Source: Azospirillum fermentarium (GTDB taxonomy: Bacteria > Pseudomonadota > Alphaproteobacteria > Azospirillales > Azospirillaceae). From it: a DNA stretch of 64,000 nucleotides. Made by a program: the position numbers and the translations under genes. The notes below the pieces were generated by a model. It searched no databases. It saw nothing but the letters and a program-made list of their open reading frames with translations, and was not told the origin of the DNA. Positions 54,516 to 62,627 of this stretch are shown here, piece by piece; position 1 is the first letter of the stretch, and each line of letters begins with the position of its first letter. Where the stretch lies: positions 2,752,001 through 2,816,000 of the forward strand of contig NZ_JAOQNH010000001.1 of NCBI RefSeq assembly GCF_025961205.1. Reading direction: 5' to 3'.

Positions 54516-55685
54516 CTACCCCGCCACGGGCGGCGATGGGGGCGACAGCGGCGTGACTCCCACCACGGTTTCGTCGATCAGCCAATCCACCACGCGGGCC
54601 AAAGCCTCCCACCCGGTTTCGCCGTCCTCCAGCGCCTGTTCATAAAGGGCGACCTGCCGGTGGGCGCTGGTGCCGCGGGCCAGGATGCCGCGGGCGTTCT
54701 CCAGCTCTGCCACGCAACCGAAATGCTCGGCGTCCTCCCGCACCAGACCCAGCATTTCCTCGAGAAGGTCGGCGTAGGGCACGATCTGCCCCCGCCCGAA
54801 ATCCACCAACCCCTCGTCGAAGCCATAGCGCTGGGCGCGCCAGCGGTTCTCACCGATCAGCAGGTTGCGGTAGGGGCGCCAGGTGACGTTCTTCAGCTTC
54901 AGCCGCCACAGCATCCGCAGCAGGCAGCGGTAGAACGCCGCCACCGTCACCGCATCGTCCAGCCGGGTGCAGATGTCGGTGATGCGCATCTCCAGCGTGG
55001 GAAAGCGGCTGGACGGGCGGATGTCCCACCACAGCTTCGTCGCATCCTCGATCACGCCGGCGCGCACCAGCACGTTCACATGGTGCAGATATTCGCCATA
55101 GCTCTCGAACCGGTCGGGCATGCCGGTGCGCGGCAGCTCGTGCCACACCGACAGGCGGTAGGATTTGCGCTCCATGGGCCGCCCGCGCCAGAACGGCGAG
55201 GACGTGGCCAGCGCCAGCAGGTGGGGCAGGAAATAGCGCACCTGATTCATCAGGTCGATGCGCAAATCGTCGTCGTTGAGCCCCACATGCACGTGCATGC
55301 CGCAGATCATCAGCCGCCGGGCCGGCGCGCCCAGGTCGCGGGCCAGCATGTTGTAACGGTCGCGGTCGGTGGGCCGCTGCGGCTCCCACGCCGCGAACGG
55401 GTGGGTGGAGGCGGCGATGGGCGCCAGCCCATAGGCATCGGCCACCCCGGCGACGATGCCGCGCAGGCGGGCCAGCTCGGCGCGTGCCTCCTGCACCGTG
55501 GCGCAGACGGGGGTGCCGACCTCGATCTGGCAGCGCAGGAATTCCGGGTGGATCTGGCCGGGGGCGAGATCCTGGCAGGCAGCCAGCATCGCCTCGGGCG
55601 GGGACGGCACGATGTCGCGCGACCGCCGGTCCACCAGCAGATATTCCTCTTCGATGCCGATGGTGAAATCCGGTTCGGTGGTCAT
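54516..55685 (-). CDS. YbdK-type carboxylate-amine ligase (GCS2 family)
   Basis: 389 residues. Motifs: FTIGIEEEYLLVD (about 8-20), ASTHPFAAWEPQ (about 100), GMHVHVGLND (about 140) and KLWWDIRPSSRFPTLEMRITDICT (about 245). These are the ATP-dependent glutamate-cysteine-ligase-like signatures of YbdK. The enzyme links a carboxylate to an amine, and weak gamma-glutamylcysteine ligase activity is known for the family. True substrates are uncertain. It overlaps the upstream N-formylglutamate amidohydrolase by four bases. Confidence 0.88.
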   Translation of the reverse strand: MTTEPDFTIGIEEEYLLVDRRSRDIVPSPPEAMLAACQDLAPGQIHPEFLRCQIEVGTPVCATVQEARAELARLRGIVAGVADAYGLAPIAASTHPFAAWEPQRPTDRDRYNMLARDLGAPARRLMICGMHVHVGLNDDDLRIDLMNQVRYFLPHLLALATSSPFWRGRPMERKSYRLSVWHELPRTGMPDRFESYGEYLHHVNVLVRAGVIEDATKLWWDIRPSSRFPTLEMRITDICTRLDDAVTVAAFYRCLLRMLWRLKLKNVTWRPYRNLLIGENRWRAQRYGFDEGLVDFGRGQIVPYADLLEEMLGLVREDAEHFGCVAELENARGILARGTSAHRQVALYEQALEDGETGWEALARVVDWLIDETVVGVTPLSPPSPPVAG

Positions 55686-56566
55686 GCCGGCTGCTCCCGC
55701 GGGTAGAGTGTCGCCGTGTAGAGCGCGGGATCGGCCAGGATGGGGGCCAGCGCGTCGCCCAGCACCGCCGCCCATTCCCCGGCACCCGCGTCGTCGGCGA
55801 TGAGATCCTGGCGGATCTCGATCAGCACGTTGGGCAGGCCGGCGGGGATGGCGTGGGTTTCCACCGTGCCGCCCAGCGTGCCGCGGCCGGAATAGGGCTC
55901 GTTGTCGCCCACGCACCACCGCCCGCCCGCCCGCAGCCGCTCCATCAGCGGCACCGGGATGCGCGGGTCGTAATCCCACAACACCCCCACCTGCCACGGG
56001 CGGGCGAAGCCGCGCATGACCGGGGTGAAGCTGTGCACCGACACCAGCGCCGGCACCCGCCCCGCCGCCCGGTGGCCGGCGATGAGGGCCGCGATGGCGT
56101 CGTGATAGGGGGTGAACAGCGCCGCCACCCGCCGGTCCTGTTCGTGGGCGTCGATGGCGCGGTTGCCGGGGATCACCACCTCGTCGCTGATCACCGGGAT
56201 GGCGGTGGGATCGTGCAACGCGCGGTTGGCATCGATCACCAGCCGCGAATAATTCGCCAGCACCGCCGCCGCCCCGAACCGTCCGGCCAGCCGGTGCGTC
56301 ACCGCCGCCGCCCCGATGTCCCACGCGATGTGGCGGTCGAGATCCGCCGCCGCCAGCCCCAGCCGCCCCAGCGACGCCGGGATGGCGCGGCCCGCGTGAT
56401 CGCACACCAGCACCACCGGCACCGTCGAGCCGGGGTTGAGCACGCTGACGGGCGGCGGGTCGTCCGGCCCCAGCAACGGCGGCGGCGGGGCCTTGGACGG
56501 AACGGGGGCGGTCGGAACGGGCATGGTCGGGGATGGCGCGGGACAGCGGGGAAAGGGCGGAGGCAT
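55682..56566 (-). CDS. N-formylglutamate amidohydrolase family protein
   Basis: 294 residues. After a Pro-rich N-terminus (1-40) come VPVVLVCDHAGRAIPASL (about 53), HIAWDIGAAAVTHRLAGRF, SRLVIDANR (about 110) and LVSVHSFTPVM (about 175), the metal-binding motifs of HutG-like/NFGase proteins. It may hydrolyse N-formylglutamate or related N-acyl amino acids. The ATG at 56566 is used; a TTG nine bases earlier is in frame. The operon with a carboxylate-amine ligase and FetAB suggests a gamma-glutamyl or N-acyl metabolite route. Confidence 0.85.
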   Translation of the reverse strand: MPPPFPRCPAPSPTMPVPTAPVPSKAPPPPLLGPDDPPPVSVLNPGSTVPVVLVCDHAGRAIPASLGRLGLAAADLDRHIAWDIGAAAVTHRLAGRFGAAAVLANYSRLVIDANRALHDPTAIPVISDEVVIPGNRAIDAHEQDRRVAALFTPYHDAIAALIAGHRAAGRVPALVSVHSFTPVMRGFARPWQVGVLWDYDPRIPVPLMERLRAGGRWCVGDNEPYSGRGTLGGTVETHAIPAGLPNVLIEIRQDLIADDAGAGEWAAVLGDALAPILADPALYTATLYPREQPA

Positions 56567-56684
56567 GAGCGTCAATTTAGTGCCGTCCGGGCGGGGCTGG
56601 AAGCCATGTCCTCGCTGGTATGCCCTTGGTTATGTTGTTAAGGAGGAAAGACCTTACCCATTCCTTAACCCAAACGAGGCCCCC

Positions 56685-57101
56685 ATGACCCGCCTGCTGC
56701 GATTTGCCGTTCTTTGTCTTTCGTTGGGGCTGACGCTGACCGCGTGCGGGCCGGTCATGGAAACCCGCTACCACTTCACCCCGCCGAAATCGTCGCAGGG
56801 GAAGATGATGGTCAACCAGTGCCAGCAGAATCAGAACATGTGCCGCCAGAACTGCCGCCTGGAAAAGCAGGTGTGCCTGAGCGATGCCCGGTCCCGCGGC
56901 ATGATGGAATATCAGCAGTACGTGGCCGAGCGGAACGCCAAGAAGGAACCGCTGAAGCGTTCCCCCGAAAGCTTCGTCAGCGAGTGGCGCTGCAACGAGG
57001 ACAATTGCGAGAAGTCGTGCGCCGAGGATTTCCGCATGTGCTACATCAACGCCGGCGGATCGGTGAATTCCAAGCAGGTGTGCACCGCCTTCTGCGAATG
57101 A
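56685..57101 (+). CDS. Cys-rich lipoprotein of unknown function
   Basis: 138 residues. Lipobox LTAC (Cys 21) after an 18-residue signal. Beyond the lipidated Cys there are ten cysteines in a repeated spacing: CQQNQNMCRQNCRLEKQVC (C-x6-C-x3-C-x6-C) and CNEDNCEKSCAEDFRMC (C-x4-C-x3-C-x6-C), then CTAFC. I recognise no family. Disulfide bonding or metal binding in the periplasm is likely. The leader (56641-56684) has AGGAGGAAAG about 35 bases before the ATG, too far for the ribosome unless a shorter upstream reading exists. Confidence 0.8.
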   Translation: MTRLLRFAVLCLSLGLTLTACGPVMETRYHFTPPKSSQGKMMVNQCQQNQNMCRQNCRLEKQVCLSDARSRGMMEYQQYVAERNAKKEPLKRSPESFVSEWRCNEDNCEKSCAEDFRMCYINAGGSVNSKQVCTAFCE

Positions 57102-57140
57102 CACCTTCCTTAGAAAATTCTAATTTTCCACCAACACCCC

Positions 57141-57164
57141 GGCACCCGTCGCTGCACGGGTGCC
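57141..57164 (+). terminator. Hairpin after Cys-rich lipoprotein gene
   Basis: GGCACCCGT-N6-ACGGGTGCC, nine base pairs, about 40 bases after the stop, preceded by an AT-rich stretch. No T-tract. Confidence 0.5.
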
Positions 57165-57333
57165 ATGCGGGCGGGCATCGCTGACAGCCATCGGCTGGAA
57201 CGGTTATAAAACGGCGACGCCCGCCGCCGGTCCCACCTCCTCCCTATTCCCGGTCCGTCCGGGCGGCGGCACCCGTCATGATCGTGTTCGCCTGCCGGGA
57301 GAGGCTGGAAGATTGCAAATTCTTTGCACTGTT

Positions 57334-57349
57334 TGCCGCATGTGCGGCA
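57334..57349. promoter_or_regulatory. Palindrome before FadR-type regulator
   Basis: TGCCGCATGTGCGGCA, a perfect palindrome just upstream of a -35-like TTGACG. It is a plausible autoregulatory operator for the FadR-type protein encoded next. Confidence 0.35.
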
Positions 57350-57408
57350 TCCGCGTTGACGCTGCGATACCAGCGAGTTAGCCTATGCCGAAGGAAAGAG
57401 GTGAAACC

Positions 57409-58161
57409 ATGGGCGTGGCCGACGCTGGCCCAGCCGCGGGGCATGATCCGACGCGGCGTATCTCCGATTGGGTTGCTGAACAGTTGCTGGACCGCATCGG
57501 CCGGGGCGATCTCGTACCCGGACAGCGGCTGCCCGGCGAGCGGCAGCTTGCCGAACAATTGCATGTGTCCCGCGTGTCGGTGCGTGCGGCCCTGCAAAAG
57601 CTGAAGACGCAAGGGTTCCTGACCGCGGTCCAGGGCGGCGGCACCCGCGTGGTGTCGTCGGCGGGCGTGATGGACGGCGCGCTCACCGAAATGGTGCGGG
57701 CCAAGCTGGACAACCTGTACGATCTTCTGGAACTGCGCATCGCCATGGAAAGCTGGGCCGCCCGCCGGGCCGCCGAGCGTGCGACGCCGGACCAGATCGA
57801 CGCCATCACCCGCGTGGTGGACGCCATGGCCCAGCCGGGGCGCAACCATGGCCGCGACGACATGGATTTCCACGTTGCCATTGCTCAGGCCGCGGCCAGC
57901 CCGGTCTATCTGCACATCCTGGCGACCGTGCGCGACATCCTGAGTCATATGGTGGAATTCCACCACTCCCCCCCCTTCATCGAAGGGCAGGAGGAACTGA
58001 TGCTCAATCACCACCGCGCCATCCGCGACGCCATCGCCAACCACCAGGGCGAAGGGGCGGCGGAGGCCATGAAGACCCATCTGCGCTGGGTGCTGGACCG
58101 TTACCAGCAACTGAGCCAGGGCGGCACCGCCTCCCCCCTGGCCAAGGTGGTCAGCGAGTAA
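57409..58161 (+). CDS. GntR-family (FadR subfamily) transcriptional regulator
   Basis: 250 residues. The N-terminal winged helix-turn-helix (about 15-85) reads LVPGQRLPGERQLAEQLHVSRVSVRAALQKLKTQGF. A FadR-type helical effector domain (about 100-225) follows, with metal-binding-type residues in DMDFHVAIAQAAASP and NHHRAIRDAI. Such regulators sense organic acids or sugar acids. The target is unknown. The ATG at 57409, with AGAGGTG eight bases upstream, is preferred over one at 57385. The stop overlaps convergent motB by 11 bases. Confidence 0.85.
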   Translation: MGVADAGPAAGHDPTRRISDWVAEQLLDRIGRGDLVPGQRLPGERQLAEQLHVSRVSVRAALQKLKTQGFLTAVQGGGTRVVSSAGVMDGALTEMVRAKLDNLYDLLELRIAMESWAARRAAERATPDQIDAITRVVDAMAQPGRNHGRDDMDFHVAIAQAAASPVYLHILATVRDILSHMVEFHHSPPFIEGQEELMLNHHRAIRDAIANHQGEGAAEAMKTHLRWVLDRYQQLSQGGTASPLAKVVSE

Positions 58162-59251
58162 ACGGCACCGGCCTTTCGGGCGGGGGGCTTTCCGCACCCT
58201 CCGCCGGGCCGGCGGCGTCCATGCCGCCCCGCTCCCGCAACAGAACGATGCTGACCCGCCGGTTGCGCGGCGAATTGGGCTGATCGGGCACCAGAAGGTC
58301 GCGGTCGGCGCGCCCGGCGATGTCCTGCACCCGCCCCTCCCCCACCCCGGCGGCCACCAGCACCCGCTTGAGGGCGTTGGCCCGTTCGAACGACAGCGAC
58401 CAGTTGTCGCGCCCCGCATCGGCGGCAAAGGCGCTGGCGTCGGTGTGGCCGGTGATGACCATGCGGTTGGGCACCTTGGCCAGCACCCGCGCCAGCAGCA
58501 GCATCACCTGCCGGGTCTGGGGGTACATCTGGGCCGAGCCGCTGGGGAACATCGCCACCCGGTCCCCATCCACGATCTGGATGCGCAGGCCCTCCGCCGT
58601 CTGGTCGATCAGCAGGTTGCGGGCCAGCGGCTCCAGGTCCGGCACCGCCTGCAGGGACTGGCGGATCTCGGCGGCGGCGTTCTGGAACGCCGCCGCCTCC
58701 GCTTGGGCCTCTGCGTCCGCAGCCGCGTCGGCGGCGGGGGGCGTCTTCGCGGCTTCCTGCACGCGGGCGGCGAAATCCTCCAGGGATTCACCGGGGCGTT
58801 GCGGGGGAACGGCGGCGGCCTCCGCGGCGTGCTCCACCCGCCCGCGATAGGCGAAACGGCTCTCCTCGGCCCGCTGCCCGTCCAGCCCCGTGCCGTCCTC
58901 CTCCCCCTCGGGCATGGCCGGGGGCTGGGTGGTGGATGGGGTGTCGGGGGTGATGGGCGACGACGGCGTGCTCTGCGCCCCCGGTGCGGTGATGGACCGG
59001 CCGCCCAGCAGCCCGCCGGCCCCCGATGTTTCCTGGCTGACCGCCACCGGGGCGAAATACTCGGCGATGCCCTTGCGCTGCTCGGAATTGATGGTGTTCA
59101 GCAGCCACAGCAGGATGAAGAACGCCCACATGGCGGTGACGAAATCGGCGTAGGCCACCTTCCACGCGCCGCCATGGTGACCATCGTGGCCGCCCTTGCG
59201 CCTGCGCTTGATGATGATGGGCCGTTCGACGCCGGTTGAACCGTCGGTCAT
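58151..59251 (-). CDS. motB: Flagellar motor protein MotB
   Basis: 366 residues. The N-terminal helix is YADFVTAMWAFFILLWLLN (about 36-55) with the proton-binding Asp. A long Pro/Ala-rich linker (about 75-200) leads to an OmpA-like peptidoglycan-binding domain with VITGHTDASAF and NWSLSFERANALKRVL near 270-300 and PNSPRNRRVSIVLL. It anchors stator units to the cell wall. No motA is adjacent. The ATG at 59251 is used; an in-frame TTG at 59263 could extend it by four residues. Confidence 0.93.
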   Translation of the reverse strand: MTDGSTGVERPIIIKRRRKGGHDGHHGGAWKVAYADFVTAMWAFFILLWLLNTINSEQRKGIAEYFAPVAVSQETSGAGGLLGGRSITAPGAQSTPSSPITPDTPSTTQPPAMPEGEEDGTGLDGQRAEESRFAYRGRVEHAAEAAAVPPQRPGESLEDFAARVQEAAKTPPAADAAADAEAQAEAAAFQNAAAEIRQSLQAVPDLEPLARNLLIDQTAEGLRIQIVDGDRVAMFPSGSAQMYPQTRQVMLLLARVLAKVPNRMVITGHTDASAFAADAGRDNWSLSFERANALKRVLVAAGVGEGRVQDIAGRADRDLLVPDQPNSPRNRRVSIVLLRERGGMDAAGPAEGAESPPPERPVPFTR

Positions 59252-59285
59252 GATGTCCGCCAAGACAATCCGATATCATCAATAC

Positions 59286-59301
59286 GATACCATACGGTAT
59301 C
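59286..59301. promoter_or_regulatory. Palindromic operator of TetR gene
   Basis: GATACCATACGGTATC: inverted repeat GATACC-N4-GGTATC between the divergent motB and tetR-family genes, 35 bases from the motB start. A typical size for TetR operators. A further GATA motif lies just upstream, at 59272. Confidence 0.55.
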
Positions 59302-59363
59302 AATTTATGCCAAGAATACACCCGTTCCCCCCGACGCACAAGAAACCCGACACAGGCGCCGCC

Positions 59364-60035
59364 ATGCCCAAAACCGATACCCGCCCCCCCGACAGCCGCA
59401 CGACGAAACGCCCCCAGCGCCGGGGAGAGGAACGCGCGCAGGCGCAGTTGGAAGCGGCGGCGGCCCTGTTCGTGGAAAAGGGGTTCGAGGCCACGTCGCT
59501 GAACGACATCATCGGCCGGGCCGGCGGGTCGCGCACCACCCTCTACACCCGCTTCGGCGACAAGGACGGGCTGTTCCGCGCCCTGATGAAGGAGCATTGC
59601 AACCGCATTCAGGGGGAGATGGTCCGCATCCTGGAGGAAAACACCGGTCTGTCGCGCCTGAGCCTTGCCGAGGGGCTGGCCCGCATCGGGCTTCACATCA
59701 TCCGCACCCTGGCCGACCCCAAGACCATCGCCATCGTCCACACCCTGGTGTCGGAGGGGCGGCGCATCCCCGACATCGCCGGGGAGTTCCAGGCCATGGG
59801 GCAGGAACGCGGCATCCAGAAGATCGCCGAGTACCTGCGCGCCGCCCCCACGGGCGACGGACGGCGGATCGGCGATGCCGACGCCAAGGCCGAGATCTTC
59901 TTCAGCATGATCCTCGGCTCGCGCATCCTGCGGCAATTGACCATGCCGGGCTACCGGGTGGATGTGGACGCGGCGGAGGAGTATGTCCGCCACAGCGTGC
60001 GGGTGTTCCTGGCCGGGTGCTTCGCCGAAGGGTGA
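59364..60035 (+). CDS. TetR/AcrR-family transcriptional regulator
   Basis: 223 residues. The helix-turn-helix (about 28-72) reads LEAAAALFVEKGFEATSLNDIIGRAGGSRTTLYTRFGDKDGLFRALM. The C-terminal helices resemble AefR-like ligand domains. The ligand is unknown. ATG at 59364; an in-frame ATG at 59308 would add residues without TetR similarity. It probably autoregulates through the palindrome 59286-59301, which could also affect motB. Confidence 0.88.
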   Translation: MPKTDTRPPDSRTTKRPQRRGEERAQAQLEAAAALFVEKGFEATSLNDIIGRAGGSRTTLYTRFGDKDGLFRALMKEHCNRIQGEMVRILEENTGLSRLSLAEGLARIGLHIIRTLADPKTIAIVHTLVSEGRRIPDIAGEFQAMGQERGIQKIAEYLRAAPTGDGRRIGDADAKAEIFFSMILGSRILRQLTMPGYRVDVDAAEEYVRHSVRVFLAGCFAEG

Positions 60036-60047
60036 GGTGGGGCCGCC

Positions 60048-60347
60048 TCACACCGTCGCGCGCTGTGCGAACACTCCCGGTCCCGGATCGGCGGCGGGTT
60101 CGGTCTCCACGCTGCGCACCACCGCCATGGGCGGGCCGCCGCGGCAGGCGGCGAGCATGGAAGCGACCCGGTCCGCCGGGCCGGCGAACAGCGCCTCCAC
60201 CGCCCCGTCGGACCGGTTGCGCACCCAGCCGGACAGGCCGCGGGCGGTGGCCTGCTCCACCGTCCAGCCGCGGTACCATACGCCCTGCACCCGCCCGGCG
60301 ATCACCGCCCGCACCGCGGTGCGCGCGCCCGTTTCGGTTCCGCTCAT
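60048..60347 (-). CDS. acyP: Acylphosphatase
   Basis: 99 residues. Signature AVIAGRVQGVWYRGWTVEQA (about 14-33) with the catalytic Arg, then GLSGWVRNRSDGAVEALFAGP with the catalytic Asn. It hydrolyses acylphosphates. It overlaps the upstream 2TM gene by four bases (ATGA) and lies in the fadD operon. Confidence 0.93.
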   Translation of the reverse strand: MSGTETGARTAVRAVIAGRVQGVWYRGWTVEQATARGLSGWVRNRSDGAVEALFAGPADRVASMLAACRGGPPMAVVRSVETEPAADPGPGVFAQRATV

Positions 60348-60505
60348 TCCCACCGTCTCCGTTCCGGTTCCTGCACGGCGGCGTGGAGCGCCAGGGCGGT
60401 GCCCCATCCGGCCAGCGCCGGCCACACCAGCCACCGCCCGAACCCGGCCCCCGCCGCCATCAGCACCACCCCATAAACCACCAGATGCAGCCGGAAAAGC
60501 CGCAT
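60344..60505 (-). CDS. Small membrane protein, 2TM-domain type
   Basis: 53 residues: FRLHLVVYGVVLMAAGAGFG as first helix and LVWPALAGWGTALALHAAV as second, with the basic tail ERRRWE. It resembles bacterial 2TM-domain proteins. Start at 60505, 15 bases after the fadD stop on the same strand. Translationally coupled to acylphosphatase. Confidence 0.7.
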   Translation of the reverse strand: MRLFRLHLVVYGVVLMAAGAGFGRWLVWPALAGWGTALALHAAVQEPERRRWE

Positions 60506-60519
60506 CGCGCGGCGGCGGC

Positions 60520-62238
60520 TCAGGCGCTCTCCTGCCCGGCCCGGCGGCGCGCCTCCTCCTCTTCCAGCAAAGCCTTGCGGGAGAGCTTGCCGATCATGGT
60601 CTTGGGCAGATCGCCGCGAAACTCCACGATCTTGGGCATCTCGATGGGCGACAGCTTGTCCTTGAGGAAGGCCAGCAGCGCCTCCTTGTTCAGCGTGTGT
60701 CCATCGGCAATGCGGATATAGGCTTTCACCGTCTGCCCGCGGTACGCGTCGGGAACGCCGGCCACCACGCATTCGGCGACCGCCGGATGCAGATAGATGG
60801 CTTCCTCCACATTGCGGGGATAGACGTTGAAACCGCTGCACAGGATCATGTCCTTGATGCGATCGACGATGGTGACGTAGCCGTCGGCGTCCATCACGCC
60901 CACGTCGCCGGTGTGCAGACGGCCGTCGATCAGAGTAATCTCGGTCTCATAGGGTTTGTTCCAATAGCCCTTCATCACCTGCGGCCCCCGGACGCAGACC
61001 TCCCCCTTTTCGCCGGCGGGCAGCACCCGGCGGGGTTCGTCCAGGCTGACGATTTCCACCACCGTGCCCGGCAGCGGCAGGCCGATGGTCCCCTGCTTGT
61101 CGGTGGGGTGGATCGGGTTGCAGGTCACCACGGGGGAGGCTTCCGACAGCCCGTAGCCCTCCACCAGCACGCAGCCGGTCAGCCGCTCGAACGCATCCCG
61201 AACCTCCGCCGGCAGGCTGGCGCCGCCCGACAGGCAATAGCGGACCGACGACAGGTCGTAACGGGCGAGATCCTTGTGGTGGTTGATGGCGGTGTAGATG
61301 GTGGGCACCGCGGGAAACAGCGTCGGCTTCTTGTCGTTGATGGTCTGCATCACCTGATCCAGGTCGAAGCGGGGCAGCATGATGATCTCGCCCCCCAGCC
61401 GGATGGCCAGGTTCATCACCGCCGTCATGGCGAAGACGTGGAAGAACGGCAGCACCCCCAGCATCTTTTCCTGCCCCGGCCGGGCGCCGACGAACCAGCG
61501 GCAGCACTGCTCGGCGTTCGCCGCCACGTTGTGGTGGGTCAGCATGGCGCCCTTGGGCACGCCGGTGGTGCCGCCGGTGTATTGCAGCACCGCCACGTCG
61601 TTGGCCGGGTCGATGGCCACGGGGGTGAAGCGCCCGTCGTTGGCGGTCAGCCGGGCGAACGGGATGTGGCGTTCGTCGCGGGGGATGCGCGCCACCTCCC
61701 GCCGCTTGACGATGGGGAACAGCCAGTTCTTCGGGAACGGCAGGATGCCGGCCATGGGGCAGACGACGACGCGTTTCAGCCGCCCCTCCTCCAGCATGCG
61801 CGCCATCTTGCCGTACAGCACGCCCAGGTCGAGCGTGACCATGGTCTCCACACCGCTGTCGGCGATCTGGGCCGCCAGTTCCCGCTCGGCGTAGAGGGGG
61901 TTGAAGTTGACCACCGTCCCGCCGGCCTTGAGAACGGCGAAATAGGCGATGACGTAATAGGGTGTGTTGGGCAGGAAAAGACCGACCCGCGTGCCCTTTT
62001 GCACACCCATGTCCTGCAACCCGCGGACCGTGCGGTCCACAAGACCGGACAGCGTGCGGTAATCGGTGCGTTTGCCCAGGAAATCCATGGCCGGACGGTC
62101 CGGGAAACGCGCCACCGAGTCGTCCAGCAGGGCGAAAAGCGGCCGCAGGGGCAGCGGTTCCGCCCACGAAACTTCCCGCGGATAGGAATGGTCCCAGGGA
62201 TGTATGCCCAACGGCGTGGCGGCCTCGCCCATCTTCAT
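60520..62238 (-). CDS. fadD: Long-chain acyl-CoA synthetase
   Basis: 572 residues. Phosphate loop QYTGGTTGVPKGAML (about 215-229), GYGLSEASPVVTCNP (A5, about 360), TGDVGVMDADGYVTIVDRIKDMI (about 440-462) and the catalytic Lys in PKTMIGKLSRKAL near 555. Pattern and N-terminal segment fit bacterial FadD. It activates fatty acids with CoA for beta-oxidation. GGGAGGACT lies directly before the ATG; a second ATG follows two codons later. Confidence 0.93.
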   Translation of the reverse strand: MKMGEAATPLGIHPWDHSYPREVSWAEPLPLRPLFALLDDSVARFPDRPAMDFLGKRTDYRTLSGLVDRTVRGLQDMGVQKGTRVGLFLPNTPYYVIAYFAVLKAGGTVVNFNPLYAERELAAQIADSGVETMVTLDLGVLYGKMARMLEEGRLKRVVVCPMAGILPFPKNWLFPIVKRREVARIPRDERHIPFARLTANDGRFTPVAIDPANDVAVLQYTGGTTGVPKGAMLTHHNVAANAEQCCRWFVGARPGQEKMLGVLPFFHVFAMTAVMNLAIRLGGEIIMLPRFDLDQVMQTINDKKPTLFPAVPTIYTAINHHKDLARYDLSSVRYCLSGGASLPAEVRDAFERLTGCVLVEGYGLSEASPVVTCNPIHPTDKQGTIGLPLPGTVVEIVSLDEPRRVLPAGEKGEVCVRGPQVMKGYWNKPYETEITLIDGRLHTGDVGVMDADGYVTIVDRIKDMILCSGFNVYPRNVEEAIYLHPAVAECVVAGVPDAYRGQTVKAYIRIADGHTLNKEALLAFLKDKLSPIEMPKIVEFRGDLPKTMIGKLSRKALLEEEEARRRAGQESA

Positions 62239-62627
62239 AGTCCTCCCATTGTCCGTCCCGTTCCACCATAGGGGATCGCCGGGGGTGACCCGGCGTTTCC
62301 ACGGTCGTTTCGGTGTCGGATTGTATCCTTGTCCCCGTGCAGATGGGGGTGCGCCGCCGGCCCGGCAAGCCGCCCCGCGGGCATTCCCCCGCCCGCACCG
62401 CGACCAAATGGCGTTTCATCGCACGGGAGTGCCCGCGGGATGAAATTACACTGGAGTGTCCCTTTCGTCTGTGCCTAATATCGTCTCGGGTGCAGGGTCT
62501 TGTGTGGCGTCCCCCGTCATCGGGGCGTGGGGATGAATGAAGAGGCCCGGTGCCGCTTAGGCTTAACTGCGCGCCGCGCTCGGTCGAAGGTTTCGGACAC
62601 TTGTCTCGTTTCAATCAGCACAACGCC
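62239..62627. other. Leader region of the cold-shock gene
   Basis: 389 bases between divergent fadD and the cold-shock gene. It contains ACACTGGAGTGT, a small palindrome (62448-62459), followed by an AT-richer promoter-like stretch (62460-62485). The likely transcript leader is long, as is usual for cold-shock mRNAs, but I cannot identify a specific fold. Confidence 0.45.

Larger units (their letters stand above)
57102..57408. other. Intergenic region upstream of FadR-type gene
   Basis: 307 bases. It holds a terminator-like hairpin for the lipoprotein gene (57141-57164), the 16-base palindrome 57334-57349, and a -35-like TTGACG at 57356 followed 17 bases later by a weak -10 (TAGCCT). Confidence 0.5.
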
